Assembly (NCBI GenBank): GCA_947846985.1
Contig: CANTUZ010000001.1
Coordinates: 149,636,447 to 149,700,446, forward strand
From: Fratercula arctica
Taxonomy: Eukaryota > Chordata > Aves > Charadriiformes > Alcidae
Reading direction: 5' to 3'
Length of the DNA: 64,000 nt
The notes beneath the pieces were generated by a model that was given only the letters and a program-made list of their open reading frames with translations, made no database searches and had not been told where the DNA came from. The translations under genes were made by a program, and so were the position numbers. Shown piece by piece: positions 37,101 to 49,256 of this stretch. Each line of letters opens with the position of its first letter. Within the stretch, counting starts at the first letter, position 1.

Positions 37101-38274
37101 ATGTTTTTAGTCATTGATGTGTGATAAGGAATGTAAGGCAAATGCTAACTTTAGCAGAAATAAGTGCTTTTTGAAGCTATATTTAATAGGTGCACTGCAG
37201 TTCCTAGGCTTTCAATTTCAAGACCAGGCACGTTGTTAGATACAAATTTGTTCCTCTCCCACACTAATCACTTCTGAGGAGAAAAATCAGTTAAAACGGG
37301 CCCATAAGCTGCAGTTTGCTTCATATTTCATAGTCAGCTCCCATTTCAAACAGGGGGTCTACCTATTAGTCTGCTTTTGCTGGCTGCTTTTGCCCATGCT
37401 GTGGTGGTAGGAGGAAGCCTGGGAACTGGGCAGCTCTGCACGTCCAGTTGCTCCAAAGATGCTGGAGGAGACTCGGCGTAATAAAAGGAAGAAGGAGACC
37501 GGAGGAATAATGTACAGCCTCGTTTCACTTCCCAGAAAGACACTAAAGGTGATTGAACAATTGATTTGCAAGTGTCTGGGGAAAAAAAAAAAAAAAAAAA
37601 ATCTGGTTTAAAAAGTGCCAGGGTAGAATTGCCAAGAAAAGAGGGCCTCGGACCCATCCCTTTCTGCTCGGAGGAGAGCAGCTGGCCAGGGAGCGAGCAC
37701 CACCGGGAGGTTTGGGTCACTGCTGCCAGAGCAAACAGCTGCTGTTGTGTGGAGGGACCCGACGGCAAAGCCCCTCATTAATCTCCGCAGGTACATATCC
37801 ATCTCGGAGGGTCGTTACTGATGGCTTGATGGCAGTGTGACAACTTTACCCAGGGGTGCTGGGGAGCAGCAGGGTGGGCTGCCTGGTGGCCACAGGGAGA
37901 ACCCCCATGCACCCAGGACACTGGTCTGGGGGACACCAGTGGGGCGGAGCCCCCAGCCCAGTGCTGGGACAGTGGGACTGCAGGCAGCTACGGTGGGAGG
38001 GAGGTGGCCATTACCGAGCAGGGAAGGCTGTGGCCAGAGGAGTTTGAATTACATGCAGGTTTTGGAGTATTTCTGCTAAAAAAACCCCTCAGCTGGCACG
38101 ATGGCAAAAAATTAAGATGCTGTTATTGTGCTGCTTTTGAGTTAAATGTGGCAAACCCAACTGTGTGTAGTGAAGAAACTCCCTGCTCTGATCCTGCTCT
38201 CTGGGAACGAAAAATTTTTAGGCACATTTGTATGACTCTGTATTGGAAACAATCGCGGGCCTTTTGGAGGAGGA
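31194..38274. other. Intergenic, no gene recognised; contains a 20-base A run
   Basis: No exon with family resemblance is seen. A poly(A) run is at 37582-37601. Some AT-rich, low-repeat stretches (for example 36360-37200) could be conserved noncoding DNA, but this cannot be judged without alignment. Confidence 0.45.
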
Positions 38275-38985
38275 TATTCAAAATGATCTCGACATGCTGA
38301 ATAAGTGATCAAAAATCAACAAGATGAACCTCAGCAGAGATAAATGCAAAGACGTAAGTGGCTGGAAAAGCAGCAGTGCAAAAAAAAGATCCTGAAGCTA
38401 CTGTAGACCGCAAAGTACATACTAATTAACAATGTGTTGTGGTTTCTTAAAACATAGGATGGTGTGCTAGGAGTGGTACATTGGCAATGTGGGAGATATT
38501 TGACCCATGTTATTCAGTAGTGGGGAAGCCCTCACTTGGAGGGACTGTGGTCAGCAAAAAATAAGATAGTTCAGAAAAGGCCATCCCGAGCTCTGGATGG
38601 GATTAGAAGGGATGATTTACAAGGACAGACTGAAGATTCTGAGGAAAATTTGCTTAATGAAGAAAAGAGAAAACTGGTCAGTCTTCAAACATTGAAGAAA
38701 TTGATGAAAAGGGCACGGTGTTTACCAAAGGACAGGAATAGGTCATCTTGATAAGCAGTGAAAAAATTTCGAACTCTACATTAGAAAAGTTTCCATTTGT
38801 GATGGTGATGAAATACTGGAAAAGGCTTTGCAGGCATACTGTAATATATGTCACTGAGGGGCTGAAGAACGTATTAGACAACCCTAACCAGGAATGGTCT
38901 AGATGCATTTGATCCCACCTACATGTGGGATTGGACTTGATGACCTCCTAAAACGCCTTCTAGCCCTCCATGTCTGCAATGCAGT
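38275..38985 (+). mobile_element. Old, diverged CR1-like LINE fragment
   Basis: Phrases in CR1 order: atgatctcgacatgctgaataag, aacctcagcagagataaatgc aaagac, gatttacaaggacagactgaag, then gattggacttgatgacctcc and a ccttctagccctccatgtctg tail. It is more diverged than the other CR1 pieces here. Outer limits are approximate. Confidence 0.6.
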
Positions 38986-39016
38986 GAAGATGCCAAAGTG
39001 GAGACCATACAGGGGG

Positions 39017-39329
39017 GCAGAGGAAGGTGCAAAGTGCAGCCAGGGAGCAGTGGTTACACTGTCCCATTGCTCTTCCTGATGGTGAAGTGGAGCTGAACTT
39101 GTTGCTGGTGGCAGGCTCCAGTCTCACAAATGGAGAACTTCTTTACTTTGAGGGTGGCAGAGCACTGGAACAGGCTGCCCAGAGAGGTGGTGGAGTCTCC
39201 GTCTCTGGAGACATTCAAAACCTGCCTGGGCGTGTTCCTGTGCAACCTGCTCTAGGTGACCCTGCTCTGGCAGGGGGGTTGGACTAGATCATCTCCAGAG
39301 GTCCCTTCCAGCTCTATGATTCTATGAAA
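39017..39329 (+). mobile_element. CR1 LINE 3' fragment
   Basis: Contains gcagagcactggaacaggct, gcccagagaggtggtggagt, ggggggttggactagatcat, ctccagaggtcccttccagc and a tctatgattctatgaaat tail. It lies directly downstream of the older CR1 fragment in the same orientation. Confidence 0.9.
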
Positions 39330-42300
39330 TACAAGCTGCTGTGGCTCTCCACATCACCTGCCTCTCAGTGGGCACAGCAGTGGGGGGCCTGGCTTTCTGA
39401 GGCTCTGGCAAAAGTAAAAAGGTGTTTCAGGATATAGTTATTTTGCCTTTATCTCTCTTAACAATCTGCTGCCCTAGACAGCCCTAATTGTCGTGCTTCA
39501 CTGGGCAATGGATGCTCTACTGCTCTTCATCTGAGATAAACCACGTTCTCCCTTCTCCTCCTGGCTTTAATCTGTCTGGTAAGGAACAGTTTGCCCTGTG
39601 ACACTGATTAATCTGGGCTAAATTGCTGAGAAGCTGTTTGGACAAAGCGTTCTAAGTGGACAGGTATTCTTTGTGTCCCAGGAAAGTGCCTAGTAGTTTA
39701 AATAGGCATAATAATCCTTTCTGTGCTTCTTTCAGCTATTTTTTCTGTTCTGTAAGACTCTGCATAGAGTGGAAGAGCTGTGTCCTGGGTCTTGAGCCCG
39801 GGGGCAATGCTGTCAATTAAAAGACTCAGCTGACATCTGTGGAGCTGAATCAAGACCCATGTGCAACACTTGCAACATCCTTTCAGGCTGAGGTGGTATT
39901 ATTCAGTTTAACAGAATAATAATTCACATTCTTTGCTACAGTCTGTAGTTTTTCTATACAGCAGGTATCAGTTTGACGCTTAGTTCTTGCTGACTGTGTT
40001 TTCTAAATGTACTTATGCTTTATTTTTTGGTAGTTTTCTTGTAAAATTCAGGTTTGGTTCTCAAACCCCTGCTCGTTACGCACAAAGCATCCTGCCAACC
40101 ATTTCTGTACAGTCCTTTTTTGTGATTTTCTTGTTGAAGTATTCTGGTTTATCCTGTTCTTCCTTTTGGATTCTGTATGTTCAACATGAGTGGTTTTCAA
40201 CCTTTTCGTGTTTTTGAGGCCCAGAATTATTCTGGTGGGGATACAGGATCCTGCACACCAAATTTAAGTCCACCTGACAATAACCTGTGTAAAAAATATA
40301 TTATTTATTTACATTTGCAGTTCCTTTAAAGGTAGTTCACAGAGGACTTACGTACAGACACTGCTGTTTGAAAGCCTTTCTTCTTGAATACTGACACTCA
40401 TGTTAATCAGCATAACATCATTACTTTTCATTATATGCATTATTGTTTATTAGCTCCTGTGTTTAGTTTCTCTTAACATTCTCTATAAACTAATTTTCTT
40501 AAAACCTATTACCATTTCTATTGCACTAGGATCTTGAAATACCTTTTAAAATTTCACTTTCTTCTCAATGCCTCCCTTTTATCTCTAGGCTGGTAGTTCA
40601 TTACAAATGTGGTGCTTAAATTCAGCGCTTGAGGAAGATGAAGCTTTGGCAGTATAACTGCCACTTGTTCATTTCCAAACCGGAGCCAGCGCAGTTACCG
40701 TACTGCCTTCCCTCACTGCTTTTCTCCTCTTTTCACGTTCAGGAAATAAATCCCGTTCCTACTAACAACAACAGATTGGTCCTCATACCATTTTTATTTT
40801 TACCTTTGGCCACTGAGGCTGGCCTGCCAAACACTACTAATTAGTAGTTGTTGGATTTGGGCTCCGGTCCTCTGAGATGCTCCAGACAAATGGACTCAAA
40901 GCGATTTCTGTGTATGCTGTAGGTGCAGTGATTCAGCCATCTGCAAAATATAGTACAGGGTGGCTTTTATAGCTGCATTTCCACTAAGATGTAGAATCAG
41001 TAGTTCGCTTCATATAGGTCGTTAAATGCTTCTTAAATGGTTTGAAATTTGGATAATACTCTCTGGAGCAAGATTTGAACTGTATCTTTTTGCCTGTCCT
41101 TGAATATCTGATTGTCTCAAAAAAGGTGTAATCAGAACAGCATTTTTCGGTACTGGGACCTACTATCCTTAGTTTCAGAGTCTACCAGTGTCACGTGCCA
41201 GGAATTCAAAGGGCAATTTCTGCCCATGAAAGGGATGCAATCATAAGGAGGCTCATTTTATGAGGCTGCGTTGAATGTCACTAAATGACTAACAACTGAT
41301 TCGAAATATTCATGTGAAAGGGGCACAGCAGGGCACAATGAAGGAGAAATGACAATGCAGGGTGGTATGGCAACCTTTAATAAAATCAGGGCATGTTTTT
41401 TGAGATGGGGAGGTAGAAAGTGTAAAAGCATTGTAGTAGCAGGACTTAAACCAAGGTAAGGTGATGCATATCTGGGTAGTGAAATTATTTAAAATGCCAA
41501 CATGATTGTTCAGGGCTATCTGCTCTGATAAGTAGGCACCTAAAGGTACCAGATCTGTGACCGAGAGCAGCACTTTGCTGGCACCACTGTACAGTCACTT
41601 GAATCTATAGATTATTACAGGCACTCCAGAAAGCAAGAAATCTCCATCAAAGGAGGTCCCGTTGCTTCAGTTATGAGATCCTCACTAGGGAATGGTCATG
41701 CTGCCATGCTTCCTTCTTTATTGATGTCTTTCCCTACAACTGTGGTGCTGTTTGTAGGATCATCCATCTTTTTTCATCTCCACAGGGTCAGGAGGGAGGT
41801 GAACCAGAGCTCCTTATACTGGGGAAAGGAGCTTGAATATTTTTCAGGTCTACCAGTGGCCTTAGTAGTCCATTATAAATATAGATCAAGGAATCTGGAC
41901 AGCAGAATGTAGGTGCCAGTTTTAAGCCCTAAGAAAAGATACAGATGAAAAAGGTGGGATTCATTTATTTAAGTGTATATGTCTGAGTGTATATATCTGT
42001 GTCAGGTCCACTGTAGTCAGTGGGGAGAAACCGACAACTCTGGGCCACGATTCATTTTGTCCTAAAGAAGACTTCTAAAGCAGTAGACTTCTAAAACAAA
42101 GACAAACATCACCAAAGGAGCCAGATTTGATGTCGCCTATGTGTAGGAGGCAAGACGCAGAATAAATGGGTACTAATGATAGCAAATCATGGGCATGCTG
42201 GGAGTTTTCAATTTAGAGTAGCTACAGGACCTCCAGCTTACGGAAACTCTCCCACAGCCACTGTGAACTTCTGCACAGTGCACAATAACTGGACTTCACT

Positions 42301-42452
42301 CCTCCTTCCAATTTTAAAAGGAAAGATTCTCCCTAACTTTCTTGTTGGGTATTGCAGAAAAAACTGACACATTTTAAGATGCCAGATTTCCCTTCTGGGG
42401 TACAGATGTTCAGACATGTGGTAAGGCTGCCCTTGGATTGTGAGCGCCATTG
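39330..42452. other. Intergenic, nothing recognised
   Basis: AT-rich and without convincing coding frames or repeats. Confidence 0.5.
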
Positions 42453-42457
42453 TCAAC
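42453..42457. repeat. Target-site duplication, left copy (TCAAC)
   Basis: The 5-base TCAAC immediately before the LTR start is repeated exactly after the LTR end at 42762-42766. Confidence 0.8.
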
Positions 42458-42761
42458 TGTCCTGGTTCCGGCAGGGACAGGGTTAAGTATTCCATGCCAT
42501 GTGAGCCACGCCCACCCTGAGATTAAAAGGAGGGAGGGGGCAGGCAGTCGGGTTCGGAGCGGGCTGGAGCGGCGGTTCCGTAATCGCGTTTGTATATTCC
42601 TCTGTCGGTGTTATTGTTTTCTTGTTCCCTTTGCTGTTCTGTTAAACTGCCTTTGTCTCAACCCAAGAGTTTTGCCTTTTTCTTCTGATCCTTCCCGTAC
42701 TGGGAAGCGCTGGGCGAGCGACACGTGGTTCTTTGTTGCCATCTAAGGCCAAACCACGACA
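42458..42761 (+). mobile_element. Short solo LTR of an endogenous retrovirus, plus orientation
   Basis: A 304-bp block begins TGTCCTGGTTCCGGCAGGGA and ends GGCCAAACCACGACA, with TG...CA ends and a perfect 5-bp flanking duplication TCAAC. This type of end (TGTCCTGGTT...CCACGACA) is familiar from bird ERV LTRs. A TATA-like gattaaaagg lies near 42520, then a GC-rich segment and a T-rich U5-like part. I did not see a canonical AATAAA. No internal retroviral genes flank it, so recombination between two LTRs has removed them. Confidence 0.85.
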
Positions 42762-42766
42762 TCAAC
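42762..42766. repeat. Target-site duplication, right copy (TCAAC)
   Basis: Exact repeat of the TCAAC before the LTR. Confidence 0.8.
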
Positions 42767-44389
42767 TAAATGATGTTAAGTGGAGTTACACTGAGGCTAG
42801 ATTAGCTGTAGCCATCCGGTCGCTTCAACCAATTTCCACACTGTCCTTGACCCTTTTAAACTGCTTGTTTTCCAATCCATTCCTGAATGACTGTTCACGA
42901 AAGGCTTGCTTGCATAGTGGCCTGGGTCAAAAGCTGAGGAAGACACCCAGACTAGAACTTGTAAAAGCTCTTGAGACAACATTTTGCTCATGCTTTGGGT
43001 TTTGGGTTTTTTCTTCTTCTGATTTGTGGACTCTTTCATCCTCTTTTAAGAAAAGGATGTTGAAGTTAAGTTAGGTGTACGGTTGGAATTACAGTTGGAG
43101 TACTGCTGTTCTCCCCTTTGACATTCAGTCATCGATGAGAGCAACTCACTCTCCTTACCTATTAATATTCACACTTGCTTCTACCCTAGAATTTATTAAA
43201 AATGTGCATTTTTGGAAGCCGTTTTCAAGCTACACAGTTGACAGAACATCTATTCCTTTGCTTGCTTCTTCCATTTATGTCCTCTAGGCAAGAAGAAGTA
43301 GCGTCTATGCAGGCTAGATTACAATGTGCCCATTATGTGTGCATGCACATACATTTATAAAATATGTTACATACTGTATGCGTATGTTGTATAACCTGTG
43401 TTAGTCTTCCATTTGCAGATCTCAGAGCACTTTGCTGAGGAGTCTAAACATTTTAACCTCTTTCTTAGACGTGGGGAAGCTGAGGTAGAAAGGGAACGTG
43501 GCTTGTTTAAAACTGCATTAACAGCACAGCAAGAAAGGGAATCTGTGTCTTTGATTTCCAATAGAGTTCTCCATTGGTAGGCAGCGATATCCATCTTCTA
43601 TACGTAACTTATTTTTTTAAAAAAACCCATACCTTCATTTTCCTGGAAATTCTAATTCAATTGTTAAACTTTAAAGACCTAAATTTGCTAGTATTTTAGA
43701 AAGAAAAAAGAAAGATGTTTGGAAAGTGTGAAAACCCAGTCCTGCTAGTACTTAGAGCAAAAAAACCTTGGTTGATATCAATAGGATCAGGTCTCTGTTT
43801 GCAGGCCATAGTTAAAAGGAACAGTAAATTAGGGTTCAAGACTCCTAGTACCAAAGAAAAAAAAGGCTGTGACATGGGACATTATGACATTTATCCAGGA
43901 TGAACTCACTCTTCCAGTTCAGATACGTAAAATGCCCCTAATCCAGTGTGTTAACTTTTTACTGGCGGGCTTTGTATGAGATCAGTTACTGTCTGTCTGC
44001 ACCACTCTAATTTTATGCTGGGCAAGTAGCATCTGTCTTTCTGCAGCCAGCGTAAAGCCAGCATAAACCTGACACAGTCTGTGCATCAGGTCCTCCGGTT
44101 AATTTGACAGAGGGACAATGGTGTGACCGCGTCTGCTCTGAATCAGTTTTGTCCTGCTGTCTAATCGGTAGCGCAGAGATCTTGCGCCAACGGTCCTGGG
44201 AGCGTGGCCTTATCTCGCCCACCGCTGTTTCGCATCCAGGTTTTCTTTCCCATTCCCTGTGCATTCAGCGGGAAGCGAGCAGGCAGCTCACCCTTCCCGG
44301 TTTCCCGGAATGGCAGGGGAACACTGGAGGCTGCTCCCGCAGTTTCCTGGGCTGCATCTCCCTTTCTGTTTTTAACCAGCCGCTAAACG
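42767..44389. other. Intergenic DNA upstream of the BICD1 CpG island
   Basis: No gene is recognised. The GC content rises sharply towards the right end. Confidence 0.5.
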
Positions 44390-45720
44390 TGGCCACCGCT
44401 GCCGAGAAGAGCCCAGAGGCGCCGAGCTCGCCCGGCGGCTGGCCAGCCCCGCTCCGCTCCGCTTGCCGGGAGGGCGGCGGAGGGGACCGGGGCCGGTTGC
44501 AGCACCGGCCGCCCCGCACCGGTGGCGAACAGAAGACGACACCGCGGCGAGCTGCGGCTGCGGCCACCGCTCCCGATGTCTCCGTCTGTCCCCCCCGCGC
44601 TATAGCGCTGCTTTCCCTCTTCCCCGGCGGGGAAATGCCAAACCTGCGGACGCTGTCATCTTAAAAGAGCGCGGGGGAGGGACCGTGTGGGCAGGGAGGC
44701 GGAGGTGTCGGCTCGCTGGGAAGAGGCGGGCGCCGGCAGCAGCATCTCCCCGGCAGCCGCCGCACCGAGGCGGGCACCCGGCCGCCCCACTCGCCGCCCC
44801 GGCCTCCAGCCCAACGCCGCCTCCCCGGCCAGCGGGGGGCTCGCCCCGCCCGGCCCAGGCGTGCCGGCAACCGGGGCCGCCGCAGGGCCGGGGGAGGCGA
44901 GCGCGGCCTCCCGGGTGGCTACAGAAGAGGGCGGGAGGGGGGGGGGCGCGGCTGCGGCGGGGCTGCCCGCCCCCGCCATCGGCGGCGGCTGCCGCAGGCG
45001 GTCCAGGCCCCCATCCCCATTCTCCATCGCCATCCCCATCCCCAGGCCGGCGGCGCCGGTGCCGGTGCCGCCCCTCGGCCGCCCCCGCCCCCTGGCTGCC
45101 TCGGCGCGGCGGCGCGGCAGTGCCGGCGGGGCTATGGCTGCGGAGGAGGTACTGCAGGGCGCGGACCATTACAAGAGCGAGATCGAGCGGCTGACCCGGG
45201 AGCTCTCCGAGACGACCCACGAGAAGATCCAGGCGGCGGAGTATGGGCTGGTGGTGCTGGAGGAGAAGCTCACCCTCAAGCAGCAGTACGACGAGCTGGA
45301 GGCGGAGTATGACGGCCTCAAGCAGGAGCTGGAGCAGCTGAAGGAGGTGAGCGAACCCGGGCTTTTGTCTCGCCCCGCCGTCTGCGGGGAGGTGCGGGGG
45401 AGCCCCACGCGTGTCCGTGCCCGGAGCCCCCGGGCCCGGAGCCCCCGGGCCAGCTTCCGCCGCAGGTGGGCAAGCAAAGATACCCGGGCCCCGGAGTGGC
45501 TGCGGGGATTCGTGGGGTGGGGAGGAGGGCTTTCCCGGGGCCGGAGGATCAACCGGGACCGTGGAGCTTAAGGACGGATTAGCCAAGATTGCAAGCCCCC
45601 TGCCCTGGGAAATGTCCCCGGAGCCGGGGCCGCGCTCCGGCCCCCCCCACGCCGGGAGCCACAACTTCTGCTAAGGGGGATTTGGGGCGCGGGAGGTGGC
45701 TCCCGTCACACCCGCATCGT
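44390..45720 (+). promoter_or_regulatory. BICD1: CpG island: BICD1 promoter, 5' UTR and first exon
   Basis: Very GC-rich, CpG-dense sequence spans about 1.3 kb around the BICD1 start codon, with an Sp1-type box CCCCGCCC at 44844-44851 and a CCATCC-type short repeat at 45008-45044. This is the usual architecture of a broad, TATA-less housekeeping-style promoter. The transcription start cannot be placed from sequence alone. A small upstream frame (ATG at 44635, stop at 44662-44664) would be a uORF only if transcription begins upstream of it. Confidence 0.8.
45134..45346 (+). CDS. BICD1: BICD1 (bicaudal D homolog 1), coding exon 1
   Basis: The ATG at 45134 has G at -3 and G at +4, a good initiation context. 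It opens [20 protein letters not shown], essentially the BICD1 N-terminus. The exon is 213 nt (71 codons) and ends at a donor gag|gtgagc at 45346/45347 in phase 0, so the protein continues in exons beyond the window. The segment is a coiled coil rich in E, L, K and Q. It contains the CC1-box motif AAEYG at residues 34-38, which in BICD family members contacts the dynein light intermediate chain. BICD1 links cargo such as Rab6 vesicles to dynein-dynactin for minus-end transport. This ATG was chosen over the longer open frame because it matches the family start and is the first in-frame AUG. RESF1 upstream in the same orientation is the expected neighbour. Confidence 0.97.
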
Positions 45721-45918
45721 CCAGGGCTTTTTTTTTTTTAAAAAAAAAGGAAGAGGAAATTAAACAGCCCGTAGGATGCGAGCTGAGCAAACCTGGTGTA
45801 TAAGGACTCGGGATCTGTGTAAACAGTTGTCTGCAGTGCGTGAGGAGGGAGACAATTCCTTTGGAAGTTATTTATAGACCTGCTCCGTTCTGCCAGTGAG
45901 GGGAATCGCTGCCATTAA

Positions 45919-45936
45919 GGGGGGGGGGGGTGGGGG
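45919..45936 (+). repeat. G run (12 G, T, 5 G) just inside BICD1 intron 1
   Basis: The run is direct in the sequence and lies about 570 bases downstream of the exon 1 donor on the non-template strand. Confidence 0.95.
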
Positions 45937-46831
45937 TGCGAAGTAGCCGTAGAATAGTCTCGAGGTCACCCCCCCATCAGTGGAAATTAAACTTCTGCGT
46001 CATGATGAAAGGATAAAATATTTGATGGGAAAGGTGGTTTTGGTTTATCTTTCTAATGTGGTTTTGTAACATCCGAAGTATAAAGTAGGGGAGTGCTACA
46101 CCTTACCTTTCAGCTTTGCTAAACATGACTCTGAAATATCATCACGCTTCCTATGCTCATCATCAGGGGAAGTAACTTGAGACTGATACAGCGCACATAC
46201 ACGGGAGCTACAGATGAGGTGTGTATACACACGTATGCAGCACTTATATCTCTATATTTTATGGTATTTTTATACTGTCGTAGAATGTGACTAATTACAT
46301 ATTTTGAAAAGAGAAGATGAGCAGGTGTTCTCCCAAATTTAAAAGGCATCTTTTTGTTCTACAGAACTACATTGCTGTATATAACGTGCAGAAATTCTAT
46401 TCAGTTAGAAATCATGGACATATTACATATTGAGGGAAGCAGCTTAATAAACTTAGGTTATATATGAATATATTCCTTAGGATGATAAATGATGCACTTA
46501 CAGAAGTGTTTTTAATAAAATAAAGATTTCATTTTACTTGCAGGTAAATGAGTTATGCTACAGGCTTCGTTCAGTGTCCAGAAGAGTTGAAAAAATTATA
46601 TTTTCAGTAAGAAGAATAAAGCTGTTTTTCAGAAAAACCTATTGATCTCCTTAAACTTGATCTCTGGCTCCCCACCCCTGCTGAGCCTGTGCAGTAGGCT
46701 CAGGACTTTGAAACCAGTAATCACAGGTTCAGGGACAGAGATACATAACTTGCACTGGCATGAAGGCAGTGCTTTTTGAAGTGACCCAGCAAAGTAATAG
46801 AGGGGAAGAAAGTGCAATGCAATTTCGGGGC

Positions 46832-46847
46832 GGGGGGGGGGGGGGGG
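46832..46847 (+). repeat. Run of 16 G in BICD1 intron 1
   Basis: Preceded by ggggc, giving a nearly continuous 21-base G tract. Homopolymers of this length are also prone to sequencing error. Confidence 0.9.
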
Positions 46848-49164
46848 TAAGAAAATAAAGAGATAAGCAGAGCCGTAGCTAGCTGTTATCCCATCACAAT
46901 AATGTCCAAAGGAAGACTGATAAAAACCAGGATGACACATGGGTGCAGATGGCCACAGATAGAAGGGACAGTGCGAGGAACTGAGTTGAAATTATTAAAC
47001 GAGAGGGATTAGTCAACACGATTAACTGAAATCAAAGATGGGCACAAATTCTTTTCCTGTTTACCTCCCCTTGAAGTCAATGGGATTGCATGCTCTGCAG
47101 CCCAGAACGTCTCCCGTGGGGCCGTGCCTTCATGCTGTGCCAGCCACAGCATGGACACGGAGGATATCCAGGAAGAGGATAAATCCTGTAGCTCGCCTGA
47201 TGCCAAGCAAGAGTGGAACCCCTCCAGTTTCCAGTTCCGTCCCGGGGCTCTCAATTCCAGAGCTCTCCATAGCTGCAGGTAGGGCATTTGCTTCCCCTAC
47301 CTAGGCTGCAAGAGATTTTTTTTCTTGCTTCTGACCTTTATAGGAGAAACCACACTGATTCTTACTGTGCATGAAGCCCTGCAAAGGAGAATTTGCTCCA
47401 CTTTCCTTCATTTTCTAAGCTTCTCTGTTACCGCCTCCATTATGACTGTTCTTTGAGTGCAGATCAGACTCAGTAACCGGGAGACATAAGCAAATGGCAC
47501 CTCTGACAACATTAGTGAGGCAGAATTCAGGATGTTCGGGCAAACGGTCTTGCAGAGACTTGGGGGCATAGATTTTTGGGGCTGTAGGGTTCTGTTTGAA
47601 AGCTCTCAAAGTGGCAGAAGAAGTCCAAAGACAGCTTTTTTGTTAAAGGTCCCTCCAAAATGTGTGGACGAGGGTCTTTGTGTGTCATCTCCAGCAGGCC
47701 CTGCAGAGGATGGCCTGGATGATGTGGTCTGCATGGTGGGACATCAAACCGCCATGACTGACTAACGGGAGCTAGGAGGACTCCCAGTATGTCAGTGGGG
47801 TACTGTGCTTCTGCTCTTACATCTGCAGCTTCTCTGAAGTCATCTTGGGGTATAGAAATTAGGCCTCAGGTCTGCGCTGAAACAAATGGCTTATCCATTC
47901 ATGAGGAATACTAGGTGCAAGAGTGTGGGCAGGATTATGTTTAGGACTATTACCTCTCCTTCTCTGGACCTTCTCTGAACAGATTCAGTTACTGGGGTCA
48001 AATTTTATTGAGGCAAGTCTTCATTTTTGAACTGTTTCATTATTAAATTATTTTGTTCTGCTGCTAGGAGCTCATTGTATTTATTGCTCAGCAAAGAGAG
48101 CTGCCCGTCTTTAACTACTCAGTCATGGCGTAGCGGTCTTGGGTCTGAAGTCTTCCATCCTCCTTGGCAGTTCAAAACTCCCATGAACTTCATCAGGGCC
48201 TGTTCCATATTGATTGCAATACAGAGCCTCAGTTATACAATAATTTCCACTGTTGGAGAATGAGATGGGAAAGTAAGGCCATTATAGGATGTTGAAGTAA
48301 AAGCAAATTGCAACACATTACATTAAATATTAATACTTGTATACAGGGTATATGCTATCCACCATGCAATACGAATTGGTTTAGCAACCTCTGATGTTTC
48401 TTGTGTTGAGAGGTCTCTGCTTTAGCTGAAGACTTTGATGTTTTGGGCTGTGGTATTGATTTACATTACAAAAACTTTGAAGTTTTAATCAGTGAACTAA
48501 TAAGGACTTCTTCTTCCGAAATAGGGCAGTTATTACTCATGTAAGCTGTCCAGGAAAGACTCGAGACATCTATCAGCTACTGACCTTATGTTTTCAAAAA
48601 TGGTAGGAATGTGAAAAGGTATGCTCTGTTGTGTTGACTTTAACAGCTTTCAGTGTTACGAGATGGAGTACTTGTGGTCCTGACGCTAGACAAGATTGTA
48701 GCGTTAAACAAAACATTATTATTTTTAAAGCTTTATTAATTCTCATAGTTTTGTGTGTGTGTTTTTCAGTCGGTAAATGATGTTTCTGTGCCGCACTCAA
48801 TTACATCCCAAACTAGTGGAATTTTCACCTTGTGGTAAAAACACTATAGTTTTAGGGCCCCTGTTCAGGAAGTTACTTTAGCAGATGTGCCTTTTAACTT
48901 GCAGTCCCTAAGAATGCAGACAATAAGACTCATTTATTGACGGTAGCCTGTTTTTGATTGACAGTAGCCCATTTTCACTGTCTTTCTGAGGTGGGAGTTT
49001 AATGACAAGTGTATTTTATGAAAAACATTTTTCCAGTGGTTTTAGAATTTGCAGTCTTAAACGTTCATACGCATTTGCTGTAAGGATAACGTTTGTTGTT
49101 AGTTTTCAATCTTCTGAGGAAGTGTAAAATGAAAATGGCTTCATATTGATCTTCTTGCCTGAGC

Positions 49165-49256
49165 TACCTGCTGTGGCTGTCCCTGCTTGAGCAGGGGGGC
49201 TAGACGAGGTGATCCCAAGAGGTCCCTTCCAACCCCAACCCTTCTATGATTCTGTG
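49165..49256 (+). mobile_element. CR1 LINE 3' tail
   Basis: Short tail only: gcttgagcaggggggctaga, ggtcccttccaaccccaacc and cttctatgattctgtg. It is heavily 5' truncated. Confidence 0.85.

Noticed and set aside
37346..37768. 140-codon minus-strand frame
   Set aside because: It contains a run of Phe from the 20-base A tract and shows no domain or splice context.
44104..45194. 186- and 243-codon plus-strand frames in other phases upstream of and over BICD1 exon 1
   Set aside because: Low-complexity products of a CpG island. The family start is in another frame.
44600..45664. 354-codon minus-strand frame across the BICD1 CpG island
   Set aside because: It is antisense to BICD1 exon 1 and consists of Gly/Pro/Ala/Arg-rich translation of GC-rich DNA. 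Part of it is the mirror of the BICD1 coding strand.
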